Assembly (NCBI GenBank): GCA_017403145.1
Contig: JAFQOO010000006.1
Location: forward strand, 1-34,693
Direction: 5' to 3'
DNA from: Clostridia bacterium
GTDB taxonomy: Bacteria > Bacillota > Clostridia > Christensenellales > DTU072
DNA length: 34,693 nucleotides
This document shows, one piece after another, positions 24,137 through 32,452 of this stretch; positions within the stretch are counted from its first letter, which is position 1, and the number at the start of each line of letters is the position of its first letter. The notes below the pieces were generated by a model. The model was given only the letters and a program-made list of their open reading frames with translations. It searched no databases and was not told the DNA's origin. The translations under genes and the position numbers were made by a program.

Positions 24137-24655
24137 TTATTTTATTCTTGTTGTTTCTTCTACTAAAATATTTGTGATATCCTTACAATCAGCTTTATCT
24201 ATTTCTATGAAAAACGTACAACTTTCTGCTATGTCCGAATACGCTCCTCGTTTTAGATTAATTTCAAGAACTAGAACCGTGTTCTTTACCGAAACCTTTT
24301 TTACTTGTGGTTCTCGAGCCCAGTTCCATTTACAATTAGAAAAAATAATTAATGCCTTATTTTGAAAAAATTCCTCATTATATTCGCGTAGCTTTTGATT
24401 TAGCAAACTAGAATAATCACTTGCTTTTTCGTTAAAAGCCCCGTTATTCCACTTGACACAAAAACTTTGTAGCTTCTTGTCGGTATCAAATATGGTGGCA
24501 CCGCTATAATATGTTATATCGCTTTCCTTTTCTTTATAGCCCAAGATAGTTTTATTAGAAAAAGCAACGTCAAAAGCTATTGAATTGTTGACACAGCCAA
24601 ACCAAGATACTAATCCTATTAGAATAATTAAAACAAAACAAAAAGTCGTTTTCAT
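24137..24655 (-). CDS. Putative lipoprotein, 172 residues
   Basis: The N-terminus MKTTFCFVLIILIGLVSWFGC looks like a lipoprotein signal, with Cys21 as possible lipidated residue; the -1 Gly fits but the box is not perfect. The rest is a soluble domain with beta strands (NTVLVLEINLKRGAYSD) and a few Cys. I do not recognise the family. GGAGG is placed correctly before the ATG. It lies between the sigma factor and the secreted protease, 17 bases before the latter, so it probably belongs to the same exported system. Confidence 0.7.
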   Translation of the reverse strand: MKTTFCFVLIILIGLVSWFGCVNNSIAFDVAFSNKTILGYKEKESDITYYSGATIFDTDKKLQSFCVKWNNGAFNEKASDYSSLLNQKLREYNEEFFQNKALIIFSNCKWNWAREPQVKKVSVKNTVLVLEINLKRGAYSDIAESCTFFIEIDKADCKDITNILVEETTRIK

Positions 24656-24702
24656 TGACGTCCTCCGCCATATATCGAAATTAGACTTCTTCCATAAAAT
24701 AT

Positions 24703-24731
24703 GAAACCCATCTACTAATTAGATGAGTTTC
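24703..24731 (-). terminator. Hairpin overlapping the sigma-factor stop codon
   Basis: A 12-base inverted repeat (24703-24714 with 24720-24731, one mismatch) spans the end of the sigma-factor gene. Without a clear T tract it may reduce, rather than stop, transcription into the lipoprotein and protease genes. Confidence 0.45.
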
Positions 24732-25456
24732 TTCGTGGCTTTTGTTGGAATTTTATAGGATTTTTTTATAAATATAATTAAACCCGATGTTATTAAACTT
24801 AAAAGAATAATCAACGTAATAAATAAGTAATCAATATAAAAATTATTAGCTCCCAAACTTGAATCGTTTGAGATACTAAGATTTTGATAATACAGTATTC
24901 CTTCGGCAACGGTAACTATAAACACAATCGCCAAAACACTTATCAGTGAAGAAAGTATCATTTTTAATTTCTTAATAGATGTATTATATAGCCACTGCAC
25001 CGTTCCAATGGGCTTATTTATCATCGTTGCAATTTCTTTATGCGTAAAACCGCCCAATACTTTTAACGTAATAATAGTTTTTTGTGTATCATTTAATGGC
25101 TTAATTATAGAATAATAAGCATCCATGTCTACATAATCATTTATGTTTTTGTCTTCTAAGCATATCCCTTTTATTTTTTCTAAAGGAAGATACATCTTTC
25201 CCTTTCTCAAAATCATCAAGCTTTCGTTTTTTATCACGCTATAAAGCCAAGTAGCCTCATGAGAATTTGGAAATAAATCTTCTTTCATCGTTAAGAATTT
25301 ATAACATACATTATGAACAATGTCTTCCGTTATTGTTTCATTTTTTACAATAGAAAAGGCTATTCCATACATTTTATTATAGTAGGAATTGTATATTAAC
25401 TCTACCCCAACTCTCCTGTTTTTTCGCATGATAGCGAAAATCTCTTTTAATGACAT
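24719..25456 (-). CDS. ECF-like sigma factor with C-terminal membrane segments
   Basis: About 245 residues. A sigma-70 region 2 is visible at about 18-80 (YYNKMYGIAFSIVKNE, TWLYSVIKNESL). A region 4 helix-turn-helix follows at about 112-165 (TLKVLGGFTHKEIATMI, PIGTVQWLYN). Unusually, two hydrophobic membrane segments are fused at the C-terminus (about 167-189 and 208-228) where ECF factors normally end. I chose ATG 25456, which has GGAGAGG upstream; the earlier ATG at 25468 overlaps that site. It heads the operon with the lipoprotein and exoprotein. No separate anti-sigma gene is present, so the membrane part may hold the factor inactive; this is inference. Confidence 0.8.
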   Translation of the reverse strand: MSLKEIFAIMRKNRRVGVELIYNSYYNKMYGIAFSIVKNETITEDIVHNVCYKFLTMKEDLFPNSHEATWLYSVIKNESLMILRKGKMYLPLEKIKGICLEDKNINDYVDMDAYYSIIKPLNDTQKTIITLKVLGGFTHKEIATMINKPIGTVQWLYNTSIKKLKMILSSLISVLAIVFIVTVAEGILYYQNLSISNDSSLGANNFYIDYLFITLIILLSLITSGLIIFIKKSYKIPTKATKKLI

Positions 25457-25474
25457 TATCCTCTCCATATGCTT

Positions 25475-25504
25475 ATTATGTCATATCAAACATAAAATTG
25501 TCAA
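25475..25504 (-). promoter_or_regulatory. Promoter of the sigma-factor operon
   Basis: TTGACA (25499-25504) and CATAAT (25475-25480) are spaced by 18 bases, about 18 bases before the ATG at 25456. Confidence 0.6.
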
Positions 25505-25559
25505 GATACCTATTTGTGTAAGATTATATTAGGTTCTTTAGCGATAGAATTGAATATTG

Positions 25560-25705
25560 GAGCGCAAATTACCAATTTGGATACATAACAAAACCATACA
25601 AAAAGCCATTGAAAGTTATAGAATTACACCCAATCAAAAGAATTTTCTTAGAGCACTAAGAATAAAGGTTACAAGAGTCAAAGAAAATTAAAAATTTTCC
25701 AAAAA
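25560..25705 (+). pseudogene. Direct repeat B: orphan 3' end of an AlkD-like gene
   Basis: The sequence would encode the last 43 or so residues of the AlkD-like protein (ERKLPIW through VKEN) and its stop, but no upstream gene body exists. Differences from copy A are mostly conservative (KTLKIKVAR versus RALRIKVTR), so it was functional coding sequence until recently. It lies directly before the tRNA promoter, so it is probably the original gene end left in place when the 4.7-kb module entered. Confidence 0.85.
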
Positions 25706-25721
25706 GCATTATTAAAAATAG

Positions 25722-25750
25722 TTGACAAGTTAAAATTTACTTGTTATTAT
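25722..25750 (+). promoter_or_regulatory. Promoter of the tRNA-Met/Glu/Val operon
   Basis: TTGACA (25722-25727) and TATTAT (25745-25750) are spaced by 17 bases, 27 bases before the first tRNA. Confidence 0.75.
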
Positions 25751-25777
25751 ATTTAGGCGTTAACCAAACGTTGGTAT

Positions 25778-25854
25778 GGCGGCGTAGCTTAGTTGGTTAT
25801 AGCGGCCGGTTCATACCCGGCAGGTCGTTGGTTCGAGTCCGACCGCCGCTACCA
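25778..25854 (+). tRNA. tRNA with CAT anticodon, probably elongator tRNA-Met
   Basis: A 77-base cloverleaf with acceptor GGCGGCG/CGCCGCT (first pair G-T), anticodon loop TTCATAC and encoded CCA. A paired first position argues against initiator tRNA. Ile2 (lysidine-modified) cannot be excluded from sequence alone. Confidence 0.93.
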
Positions 25855-25861
25855 AAAAAGA

Positions 25862-25936
25862 GGCCCCTTGGTCAAGCGGTTAAGACATCGCCCTTTCACG
25901 GCGGTAACATGGGTTCGATTCCCGTAGGGGTCACCA
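25862..25936 (+). tRNA. tRNA-Glu (anticodon TTC)
   Basis: A 75-base cloverleaf with acceptor GGCCCCT/AGGGGTC, anticodon loop CTTTCAC, T arm with GGTTCGATTCC, and encoded CCA, seven bases after the preceding tRNA. Confidence 0.95.
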
Positions 25937-25939
25937 AGT

Positions 25940-26015
25940 GGAGGCATAGCTCAGCTGGGAGAGCGCTTGCCTTACAAGCAAGATGTCATAGGTTCAAGTC
26001 CTATTGTCTCCACCA
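25940..26015 (+). tRNA. tRNA-Val (anticodon TAC)
   Basis: A 76-base cloverleaf with acceptor GGAGGCA/TGTCTCC, anticodon stem CTTGC/GCAAG around CTTACAA, and encoded CCA. It starts three bases after tRNA-Glu. Confidence 0.95.
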
Positions 26016-26023
26016 CAAAGAAA

Positions 26024-26051
26024 GCAAGTCATACGACTTGCTTTTCTTTTT
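26024..26051 (+). terminator. Terminator of the tRNA operon
   Basis: GCAAGTC (26024-26030), loop ATAC, GACTTGC (26035-26041), then a long T-rich run. Confidence 0.85.
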
Positions 26052-26058
26052 CAAAAAT

Positions 26059-26085
26059 AAAAAGCGGTGTTAACACCGCTTTTTG
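26059..26085 (-). terminator. Terminator of the arabinose/esterase operon
   Basis: The palindrome GCGGTGTTAACACCGC (26064-26079) is flanked by A residues on the left and T residues on the right, so it can work on both strands. It closes the minus-strand gene at 26108. Confidence 0.8.
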
Positions 26086-26107
26086 CCTTCTTTTATTCAT
26101 TTTATCT

Positions 26108-26743
26108 TTAGAAATAGTAACCTCTTCTTTCTTCTAGTTGTTTTTGTTTCTTTTGGAGTGCCTCTTTCTCAAGGTTGGCTTGCTTTTGAACTTCGTTTAG
26201 CTCTGCTCCGTGCTTGAATACTAGAGCAATAAGTATTGCCATAACGCCCGTTCCAATGGAAGAGGTAAATGCTATATCACCCAAAAGTGCTTCGGGGTTT
26301 AGTATGCTTAGTGCCATTATAGCACCTTCCGTTATGATGCTACCTACTATGGGTAAAACGATAGCTACGATACCAAAATTCTTTAGCTTCTTTGCTCCAT
26401 CGAAAGTGAAAGGAGTGCCTTCTTTTATTTCGAACTTGAAATATTTTTGTGCTCGGTCGGATATAATAACTTCCACTAGGCAAGCAATAAAAGCTCCTAT
26501 CATCATTGCATAAACAGCTTCTATTCCGGGAAGATACTCGTCAAAAACTAGTTCACCGAAAGTAATTTCGGTACCATCTTCCATTTCTATCTTCTCGTTG
26601 ATGATTTCTTCACCCATAGCGTATACGCATACACCGCCTATAAGCGAGCCAACCATACCGATAATGGCACATACTAGTACGATAATGCTGATAGCTCTAC
26701 CTATCTTCATAATAGTTTGAATGGTTCCAAGTGTCTTTTTCAT
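26108..26743 (-). CDS. Multi-pass membrane protein of unknown function, 211 residues
   Basis: Four hydrophobic segments are visible (about residues 15-42, 78-96, 122-143 and 158-177), with an acidic extramembrane loop (MEDGTEITFGELVFDE). The Lys/Gln/Glu-rich C-terminal tail is a probable coiled coil (EVQKQANLEKEALQKKQKQ). The general pattern resembles small DUF2975-like membrane proteins, but I am not confident. An AAAGGAG site precedes the ATG, 27 bases after the esterase stop, so it may be the last gene of the carbohydrate operon. Confidence 0.65.
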   Translation of the reverse strand: MKKTLGTIQTIMKIGRAISIIVLVCAIIGMVGSLIGGVCVYAMGEEIINEKIEMEDGTEITFGELVFDEYLPGIEAVYAMMIGAFIACLVEVIISDRAQKYFKFEIKEGTPFTFDGAKKLKNFGIVAIVLPIVGSIITEGAIMALSILNPEALLGDIAFTSSIGTGVMAILIALVFKHGAELNEVQKQANLEKEALQKKQKQLEERRGYYF

Positions 26744-26770
26744 AATTTTTCTCCTTTAAATATTTATGAT

Positions 26771-27670
26771 TTATGCCAAAACTTCTTTTATGAAATCACA
26801 AGCCTTTTTCATTGCGCGCTTTGCTTCCGGCATCCAAATTTTCAAGTGGAAATCGTGGAAAGAATTGAACAAATGTGTTGCATGATATCTTTCATATTCT
26901 ATACCCAGCTCATCAAACCTTGCCATTAATTTAGCGTTATGCGGATTGGTTACAAAATCTTGTGCGCCGGTTACAACTAGGGTTTTGGGGAATTTGCTCG
27001 ATATGCTAGGTATGGGGTTTAGGTAATCCACATATTCGCTCTTTTGATAATCTCGCCTACTCTTTATGCCCGCAATACCCTTTAACATGGCATCCATAAT
27101 AGGAAAACGCATCCAAAACTCGGTAAAATCGTAAGGTCCACAAAAGAGCACGCTACCATTAAAATTGATTCCCAAATCCTCTACGCCAAACTTTTGTTGC
27201 CAATTTGTATCCGAGAGCGTAACCAACGTTACGGCGGATAGATGTGCGCCTGCACTATCCCCGGTTATTACCATTTTATTTAGGTCAAGTTTATATTTTT
27301 TCGCATTATTTTGTATCCATTTTAGCGCAGAGAATATATTTTTCACCTCGTCTTTGTAAGTATATTTTGGAGTGAGTGCGTAATTGATATTTACGACGAA
27401 ATTGCCGGCATTGGCAAATTGTAGACAAACACCCCTGCGAAAACGCTTGTCGCCAACTATCCAACCTCCGCCGTGAATATTAAAAACTACGGGATATAGT
27501 CCGCTTTCTGGTAGTTTGTTCTCGTCAAAAAGCAAATCTAACTTGCAATACTCGTTGCTATCGTCGTAGACAATATCATTGATTTCCGTAACGTTTGGAT
27601 AATTCAGATTGTTTGCCCCATTATGTTTGACTAAATCGTCAATATAAAATACTGTTCCTAATAACGACAT
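26771..27670 (-). CDS. Alpha/beta hydrolase esterase (HSL/BD-FAE type)
   Basis: A 299-residue esterase with the oxyanion motif HGGGW (66-70), nucleophile in GDSAG (Ser139), a late Asp in TGAQDFVTNP and His in THLFNSFHDFH. This arrangement is that of the hormone-sensitive-lipase-like or bifunctional feruloyl/acetyl-xylan esterase families. There is no signal peptide, so it acts in the cytoplasm. Its start lies two bases before the GH27 stop region, so the two are cotranscribed. In this locus it probably removes acetyl or feruloyl groups from imported arabinose-containing oligosaccharides; the exact substrate is inference. Confidence 0.82.
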   Translation of the reverse strand: MSLLGTVFYIDDLVKHNGANNLNYPNVTEINDIVYDDSNEYCKLDLLFDENKLPESGLYPVVFNIHGGGWIVGDKRFRRGVCLQFANAGNFVVNINYALTPKYTYKDEVKNIFSALKWIQNNAKKYKLDLNKMVITGDSAGAHLSAVTLVTLSDTNWQQKFGVEDLGINFNGSVLFCGPYDFTEFWMRFPIMDAMLKGIAGIKSRRDYQKSEYVDYLNPIPSISSKFPKTLVVTGAQDFVTNPHNAKLMARFDELGIEYERYHATHLFNSFHDFHLKIWMPEAKRAMKKACDFIKEVLA

Positions 27671-27671
27671 A

Positions 27672-28967
27672 TTATTTTTCCTTCCTTATTAATTTTACGC
27701 TCATTGGCTTTAACCAAAATCCTATTTTCCCTTTTCTTTGTTTTTCCTCTTGTCCCGTCCATACGTCAAAGGCTTTGTATCCCTCGGGTATATTGATTCG
27801 CGTATACTTTGGAACTATTCCTTTTGCAATATTAAAGTAGGCTTGGTATTCTTTATCGTCAACTTTGGCGCCCCAAACTGGATATTTATCGCTATCCACT
27901 ATAACTCGGTTGTCGGTAGAGTTTTGGTTTATGGATATAATCTCTTTTTGTTTATAAAACTTTAGGTCTTCCCCTTTACTTTCGGGAAGATGTCCGCCCA
28001 TCATTAAGGGTGAACGCATAAGTGCCCATAAGGTGAGCATAACTTCTTTTTCGCTTTGCGTTAGTCTGGAGTCTCTTTCTCCCCCAAAGCCACCGCACTT
28101 TAGGAGCCTACCTATGGGAAGCATATCGCAATCGGGATAGTGTCCTTCTCCTATAAAATTAACCCACTTTTTTGCAATGGGGAATATGTCGCGTAGGTGT
28201 CTAACGTTATCCCAAACGTCATCCTTTATTCTCCAAGCATTCGCATACTTTATAAAGTGCTCGGCTTCCTCAACGGGTGCGCTCTCGTGGGATATCGCGC
28301 CGGGAGAAAGGGATAGAACCATAGGTCTACCACAATTCATAATTGCTTTATGATAGCCCTCTACTTCCTTTCTTCTTCCTAACGAATAAGGACGAGCCGC
28401 ATCGTCTAGTTTTATATAGTCCACTTCCCACTCGGCATATTGCTTGAAGATAGAATCAAGAAAGGCTTGGGCGCCCTCTTTATCCATATCTATACCTTTG
28501 TTATGGTTTAACCAATCGCAATCCTCGCCCGAAATTATCATATCGGCAGTTATGCCATCAGTACCATATATGGGTAGCTTGTATTCTACCGCTTGACGTG
28601 GTATTCCACGCATAAGGTGTATGCCAAACTTTAGACCTCTTTCGTGGCAATAGTCGGCTAGATATTTAAATGAACCATTTGCTGAAGGGAACTTGGTTGG
28701 AGCTGGAATTGGTCTACCATAATCGTCTAGCCACAATTCAACGTCGAACTTACCGTTTTCAAAATTTTGATGGGGAGCATTGATTATCCCTTTGAGAGGA
28801 TAGGACCAACAAAAGTCCACTACACAATATTCCCAACCATACTGCTTCAAGTTTTTAGCAACGTAGTCTACGTTCTCTTTGAACTCCTTCTCGTCAACCG
28901 AATGTCCAAAGCAATCGTAGCTATTCCAGCCCATAGGCGGTTTGACCGCAAAATCGTTTTTGTTCAT
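27672..28967 (-). CDS. GH27 alpha-galactosidase-like glycoside hydrolase
   Basis: A 431-residue TIM-barrel enzyme of GH27. The N-terminal PPMGWNSYDCF (10-20) is typical. The nucleophile is Asp188 in DYIKLDDA and the acid/base is Asp250 in RIKDDVWDN. A small C-terminal beta domain ends the protein. There is no signal peptide, so it acts on imported oligosaccharides. GH27 also contains beta-L-arabinopyranosidases, which differ from alpha-galactosidases by few active-site residues; in this arabinose locus that activity is a serious alternative. It starts four bases after the GH51 stop. Confidence 0.85.
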   Translation of the reverse strand: MNKNDFAVKPPMGWNSYDCFGHSVDEKEFKENVDYVAKNLKQYGWEYCVVDFCWSYPLKGIINAPHQNFENGKFDVELWLDDYGRPIPAPTKFPSANGSFKYLADYCHERGLKFGIHLMRGIPRQAVEYKLPIYGTDGITADMIISGEDCDWLNHNKGIDMDKEGAQAFLDSIFKQYAEWEVDYIKLDDAARPYSLGRRKEVEGYHKAIMNCGRPMVLSLSPGAISHESAPVEEAEHFIKYANAWRIKDDVWDNVRHLRDIFPIAKKWVNFIGEGHYPDCDMLPIGRLLKCGGFGGERDSRLTQSEKEVMLTLWALMRSPLMMGGHLPESKGEDLKFYKQKEIISINQNSTDNRVIVDSDKYPVWGAKVDDKEYQAYFNIAKGIVPKYTRINIPEGYKAFDVWTGQEEKQRKGKIGFWLKPMSVKLIRKEK

Positions 28968-28971
28968 AACC

Positions 28972-31005
28972 CTATTTTTCTATCTTTACTTTTATTACGT
29001 TTACGCTTCTTGGTTTAAGAGTAATCTTTATGCCTCCCTCTATAGCTATCTCGCTTTCTATCGGTACAACCTTTTCAACGGGTTTATTGCTATAATCAAG
29101 AGTGTTTACAAGTTCGTCGTCGTTGCAATAAAGCTCAGTTAAGGTTGCCTTATTGCAAAGTGCGGTATCCTTTATCTCCAATTCGTACTCTTCACTCTTC
29201 CTGTTTACGTTACACGCTTTTACGTAAATATATTCGTCGTCCGTGGTAACCGAGGTGAATATTCCGTCCTTTTCGGGCGCATCAACGAATAGATATTTAG
29301 CACCATAGTTATTTGCATATAGCTCTTGAACGTGGTAGTTCAAGGTCTTTAACGTATATAAGCTATTAAAGTTAATCAAGTTGTGCTTCCATTGTTCTCC
29401 GCCCACTCTGCTAAATAAGGGTGCATACGAGCTGATAACAACTATATCGGCATTCCTTTCTAGTCCCGTTAGATATGCTCCCTCGCTTAGTGCGGAATAG
29501 TAGTTGTTGGGAAGAACCTTGTCGTTCCAGGGTTGGTTAGCAGCATACTCGCCGAGGAAAATCCTATTTCTTTCGCGAGGATAACTATCATACATATTTG
29601 CGTGTTCTATACACCACTCGGGGGTACGATAGAAATGGTCGTCAACTATAACTTCGGGCCATTTGCCATCGAACGCGCTACGACGTTCTTCATAGTTTTC
29701 GTGGCCAAAGCAGTCGAACCCTACCGTCCAAATTACTTCGATTTCGGGATATAGGTCTTTAACAGCTTTACGCATTATATCGAAGTTTCTATTATAGGTT
29801 TCACCCCAGTTTTCGTTACCAATGCCTATCATCTTTAGATTGAAAGGTGCGGGGTGTCCGCTCTCTGCACGTAGCTTTGCCCATTCGCTTGTTTCGGGAT
29901 TTCCGTTTGCATATTCGATAAGCGCCAAAATATTGTTGAGCCTTCTTTCAAATTCGGGGTCCCCTTCCGTAACCGTCTCGTCGCAACGTGCTTGGCAAGC
30001 AAGTCCTGCATTCAAGATGGGCAAAGGCTCTGCGCCCAAGTCTTCCGAGAGAAGAAAATACTCATAGAAGCCAATTTCGTTGGTTTGCATATAGGAGCGG
30101 TCCTTTTGCCTTTCGCCCCAACAATTATATTTAGCGCCACGCTTTTCTACGTCGCCTACCGTTATAGTCCAATCGTAACTGTTCTTGAGTGATAATCCCT
30201 CTACCAAACAACCGCCGGGGAAACGCACGAACTTGGGCTTTAGGTCGCGAAGAGCTTCCACAAGGTCGCGCCTCATCTTGCCACCGCTCCATTTTGCATC
30301 ATCCTTGCCCCAATGGTCGGTATCACCAAAATACCAAGTATCTAAGCATAGACTTCCGCTACCGCTAAATTTTGCAACGAATTTTCCCATAGTGGTCTTG
30401 CTTGCAAGACAAGTTGCGCTAACCTTAGTCCAGCCCGCTTTGGTTTCGGGCACTCTTAAAGTTGCAACGTCGGTAAGTTTTTCGCCTTTGACGTCCTCGA
30501 CGTAGCACTCGATAATTCCGTTAAAGTTTCCGTTTTTGATAAAAGCCGACACCTCGTAGGTATGTCCCTCAAAAAGACCTATGCCCGGCTTATGGGAATT
30601 GCGCCTCAAATATCTGCCACCGTGCTCGGTAGAATCGCCACCATTATATCCCAAATTTTTAAGATAAAAATCTCCATTTACCGCGACGTTCATATAGTAG
30701 GGATTTAGGGGCGCGATGGGCGCTTCCTTCCCTAGCTTTAACGAACCCGCTCCGCTTGGCATCCAATAACGAAGGTGGTCGGTGTACTCAATTCTAGTCA
30801 TAAATCTTCTTCTTGCGTGGAAAATTTGATAGTATAACCAATAGAAATCTCTCTTGAAATCATAGCAAAAACATTCGCAAGAAGGGTTGTTGATTTGGTT
30901 GTTATTTATACCGCCATCAATGGAAAAATTGATATCTTCAAAGAAAATACCATATAGTCGAGGACTTATATCCTTATAATTATTAAGAGATGCCGTGAGC
31001 TTCAT
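28972..31005 (-). CDS. GH51 alpha-L-arabinofuranosidase
   Basis: A 677-residue exo-enzyme releasing alpha-L-arabinofuranose from arabinan or arabinoxylan oligosaccharides. The N-terminus SPRLYGIFFEDIN is the GH51 signature. A carbohydrate-binding-like insert (about 140-230) precedes the barrel. The acid/base is Glu398 in GIGNENWG and the nucleophile Glu486 in FLGEYAAN. No signal peptide indicates a cytoplasmic enzyme. The segment after DGGI (NNNQINNPS) differs from the usual family text, a local oddity. AGGAG precedes the ATG. It lies between araA and GH27 in a single operon. Confidence 0.9.
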   Translation of the reverse strand: MKLTASLNNYKDISPRLYGIFFEDINFSIDGGINNNQINNPSCECFCYDFKRDFYWLYYQIFHARRRFMTRIEYTDHLRYWMPSGAGSLKLGKEAPIAPLNPYYMNVAVNGDFYLKNLGYNGGDSTEHGGRYLRRNSHKPGIGLFEGHTYEVSAFIKNGNFNGIIECYVEDVKGEKLTDVATLRVPETKAGWTKVSATCLASKTTMGKFVAKFSGSGSLCLDTWYFGDTDHWGKDDAKWSGGKMRRDLVEALRDLKPKFVRFPGGCLVEGLSLKNSYDWTITVGDVEKRGAKYNCWGERQKDRSYMQTNEIGFYEYFLLSEDLGAEPLPILNAGLACQARCDETVTEGDPEFERRLNNILALIEYANGNPETSEWAKLRAESGHPAPFNLKMIGIGNENWGETYNRNFDIMRKAVKDLYPEIEVIWTVGFDCFGHENYEERRSAFDGKWPEVIVDDHFYRTPEWCIEHANMYDSYPRERNRIFLGEYAANQPWNDKVLPNNYYSALSEGAYLTGLERNADIVVISSYAPLFSRVGGEQWKHNLINFNSLYTLKTLNYHVQELYANNYGAKYLFVDAPEKDGIFTSVTTDDEYIYVKACNVNRKSEEYELEIKDTALCNKATLTELYCNDDELVNTLDYSNKPVEKVVPIESEIAIEGGIKITLKPRSVNVIKVKIEK

Positions 31006-31042
31006 AATCTTCTCCTGTTTTATATTTTCGTATAGGTGTTGA

Positions 31043-32434
31043 CTATTTTATATGTACGAATTCAAGTCCGTTTAGCTTTGCAAAGAGTTCCATATCCTTT
31101 GCGGTAAGGGCGGTAGACACCACCGTATGATGAGCGCCACCTGCTTCTAGCCAAGCTTTAGCTCCGCTCTTGAAATCGGGTTTCAATTTCCACATAATGC
31201 GAGCAACGGGAAGTTTGGGCATTGGCTTGGGCTGTTTAACAAGCTCGATTTCGGCACAAATTAGCCTAAATCTATCACCCATATCAACCATACATACCGC
31301 TATGCCATCACCCTCGGTACCATCAAAAACAAGTCTTGCGGGGGGCTCGCGGTCGCCTATTCCAAGGGGATGAACCTCTATTGTGGGCTTAGTGGAAGCA
31401 ACGGTGGGGCAAACCTCTAACATATGTGAACCAAGAACCAATTCCTTGCCCTTGACAAGGTCATAGGTGTAATCTTCCATAAAGCAGGTTACGCCCTTTC
31501 TGCCTTCTGCCATCTTCTTGAAAATTGCCGACAATGCCGATATCTTCCAGTCCCCCTCTGCTCCAAAACCATAGCCTTCCGCCATAAGTCTTTGTATGGA
31601 CATTCCAAAGAGTTGCTTTAGTCCGTGCAAGTCTTGGAAGTTGGTTGTGAGAGCTGTATAATCGTTCTTTGCAAGGAAACGCTTTAGTGCTATTTCGTAT
31701 TTTACCTGTTCCTTAACGCTTGCTACGTCGTCGGTTTTTAGAGTGTATAAAGAAATGATTTCGTTGTATAGAGCCTCGGTTTCTTCTTCGGTTACCTTGT
31801 TGATTTCAGCAACGATATCACCTATTCCATAATAATCCACTTGCCAACCAAGTTTAATTTGGGCTTCTACTTTGTCGCCATCGGTAACCGCAACTTCGCG
31901 CATATTGTCGCCAAAACGACAAACCTTTAGCTTTTTGGAATAGTCTACCGCAACAGCTACGTCCGCCCATTCGCTTATCTCTTTGATAACGTCTTCGTCC
32001 TGATAATATCCGGCAACGCTAACTCTGGGAACGCCCAAGCGAGTTAGAACGTAGGCAAATTCTCTATCCCCGTGTGCCGATTGGTTAAGATTCATAAAGT
32101 CCATATCAATTTCGTCATAGGGCAACTCACGGTTGAATTGAGTATGCAAATGGAGCATAGGTTTTTGTAAACTCTTCATTCCGTTAATCCACATTTTTGC
32201 AGGACTAAAAGTGTGGCACCATACCATCATACCAACACATTCGTCTTCATAGTTTACTTCCTTGACGAACTTGGTAGCCTCTCTTTCCGTTTTAACCATT
32301 CCCTTATAAACAATTTCTACTCTATCGATTTTTGCATTGATGTAATCAACCATTTTGATAGAATCTCTCTCTACTTGTTTTAGGGTTTCTTCGCCATAAA
32401 GAAATTGGCTTCCCGTTATGAAATATATCTTCAT
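31043..32434 (-). CDS. araA: L-arabinose isomerase
   Basis: AraA converts L-arabinose to L-ribulose in the cytoplasm. At 463 residues it is somewhat shorter than the approximately 495-500 of Bacillus or E. coli enzymes but complete. The metal-binding residues are visible in GFGAEGDWK, CFMEDYTYD, VLGSHMLEVCP and GGAHHTVVS. The N-terminus FITGSQFLYGEE is characteristic. AAAGGAGAGG directly precedes the ATG. It sits in an operon with araD and three glycoside hydrolases that supply its substrate. The kinase araB is not in the window. Confidence 0.95.
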   Translation of the reverse strand: MKIYFITGSQFLYGEETLKQVERDSIKMVDYINAKIDRVEIVYKGMVKTEREATKFVKEVNYEDECVGMMVWCHTFSPAKMWINGMKSLQKPMLHLHTQFNRELPYDEIDMDFMNLNQSAHGDREFAYVLTRLGVPRVSVAGYYQDEDVIKEISEWADVAVAVDYSKKLKVCRFGDNMREVAVTDGDKVEAQIKLGWQVDYYGIGDIVAEINKVTEEETEALYNEIISLYTLKTDDVASVKEQVKYEIALKRFLAKNDYTALTTNFQDLHGLKQLFGMSIQRLMAEGYGFGAEGDWKISALSAIFKKMAEGRKGVTCFMEDYTYDLVKGKELVLGSHMLEVCPTVASTKPTIEVHPLGIGDREPPARLVFDGTEGDGIAVCMVDMGDRFRLICAEIELVKQPKPMPKLPVARIMWKLKPDFKSGAKAWLEAGGAHHTVVSTALTAKDMELFAKLNGLEFVHIK

Positions 32435-32452
32435 AATCCTCTCCTTTGAGTT

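Noticed and set aside
25560..25705. Independent small gene of about 43 residues
   Set aside because: It matches the 3' end of the AlkD-like gene, has no start signal and is best read as a duplicated fragment.
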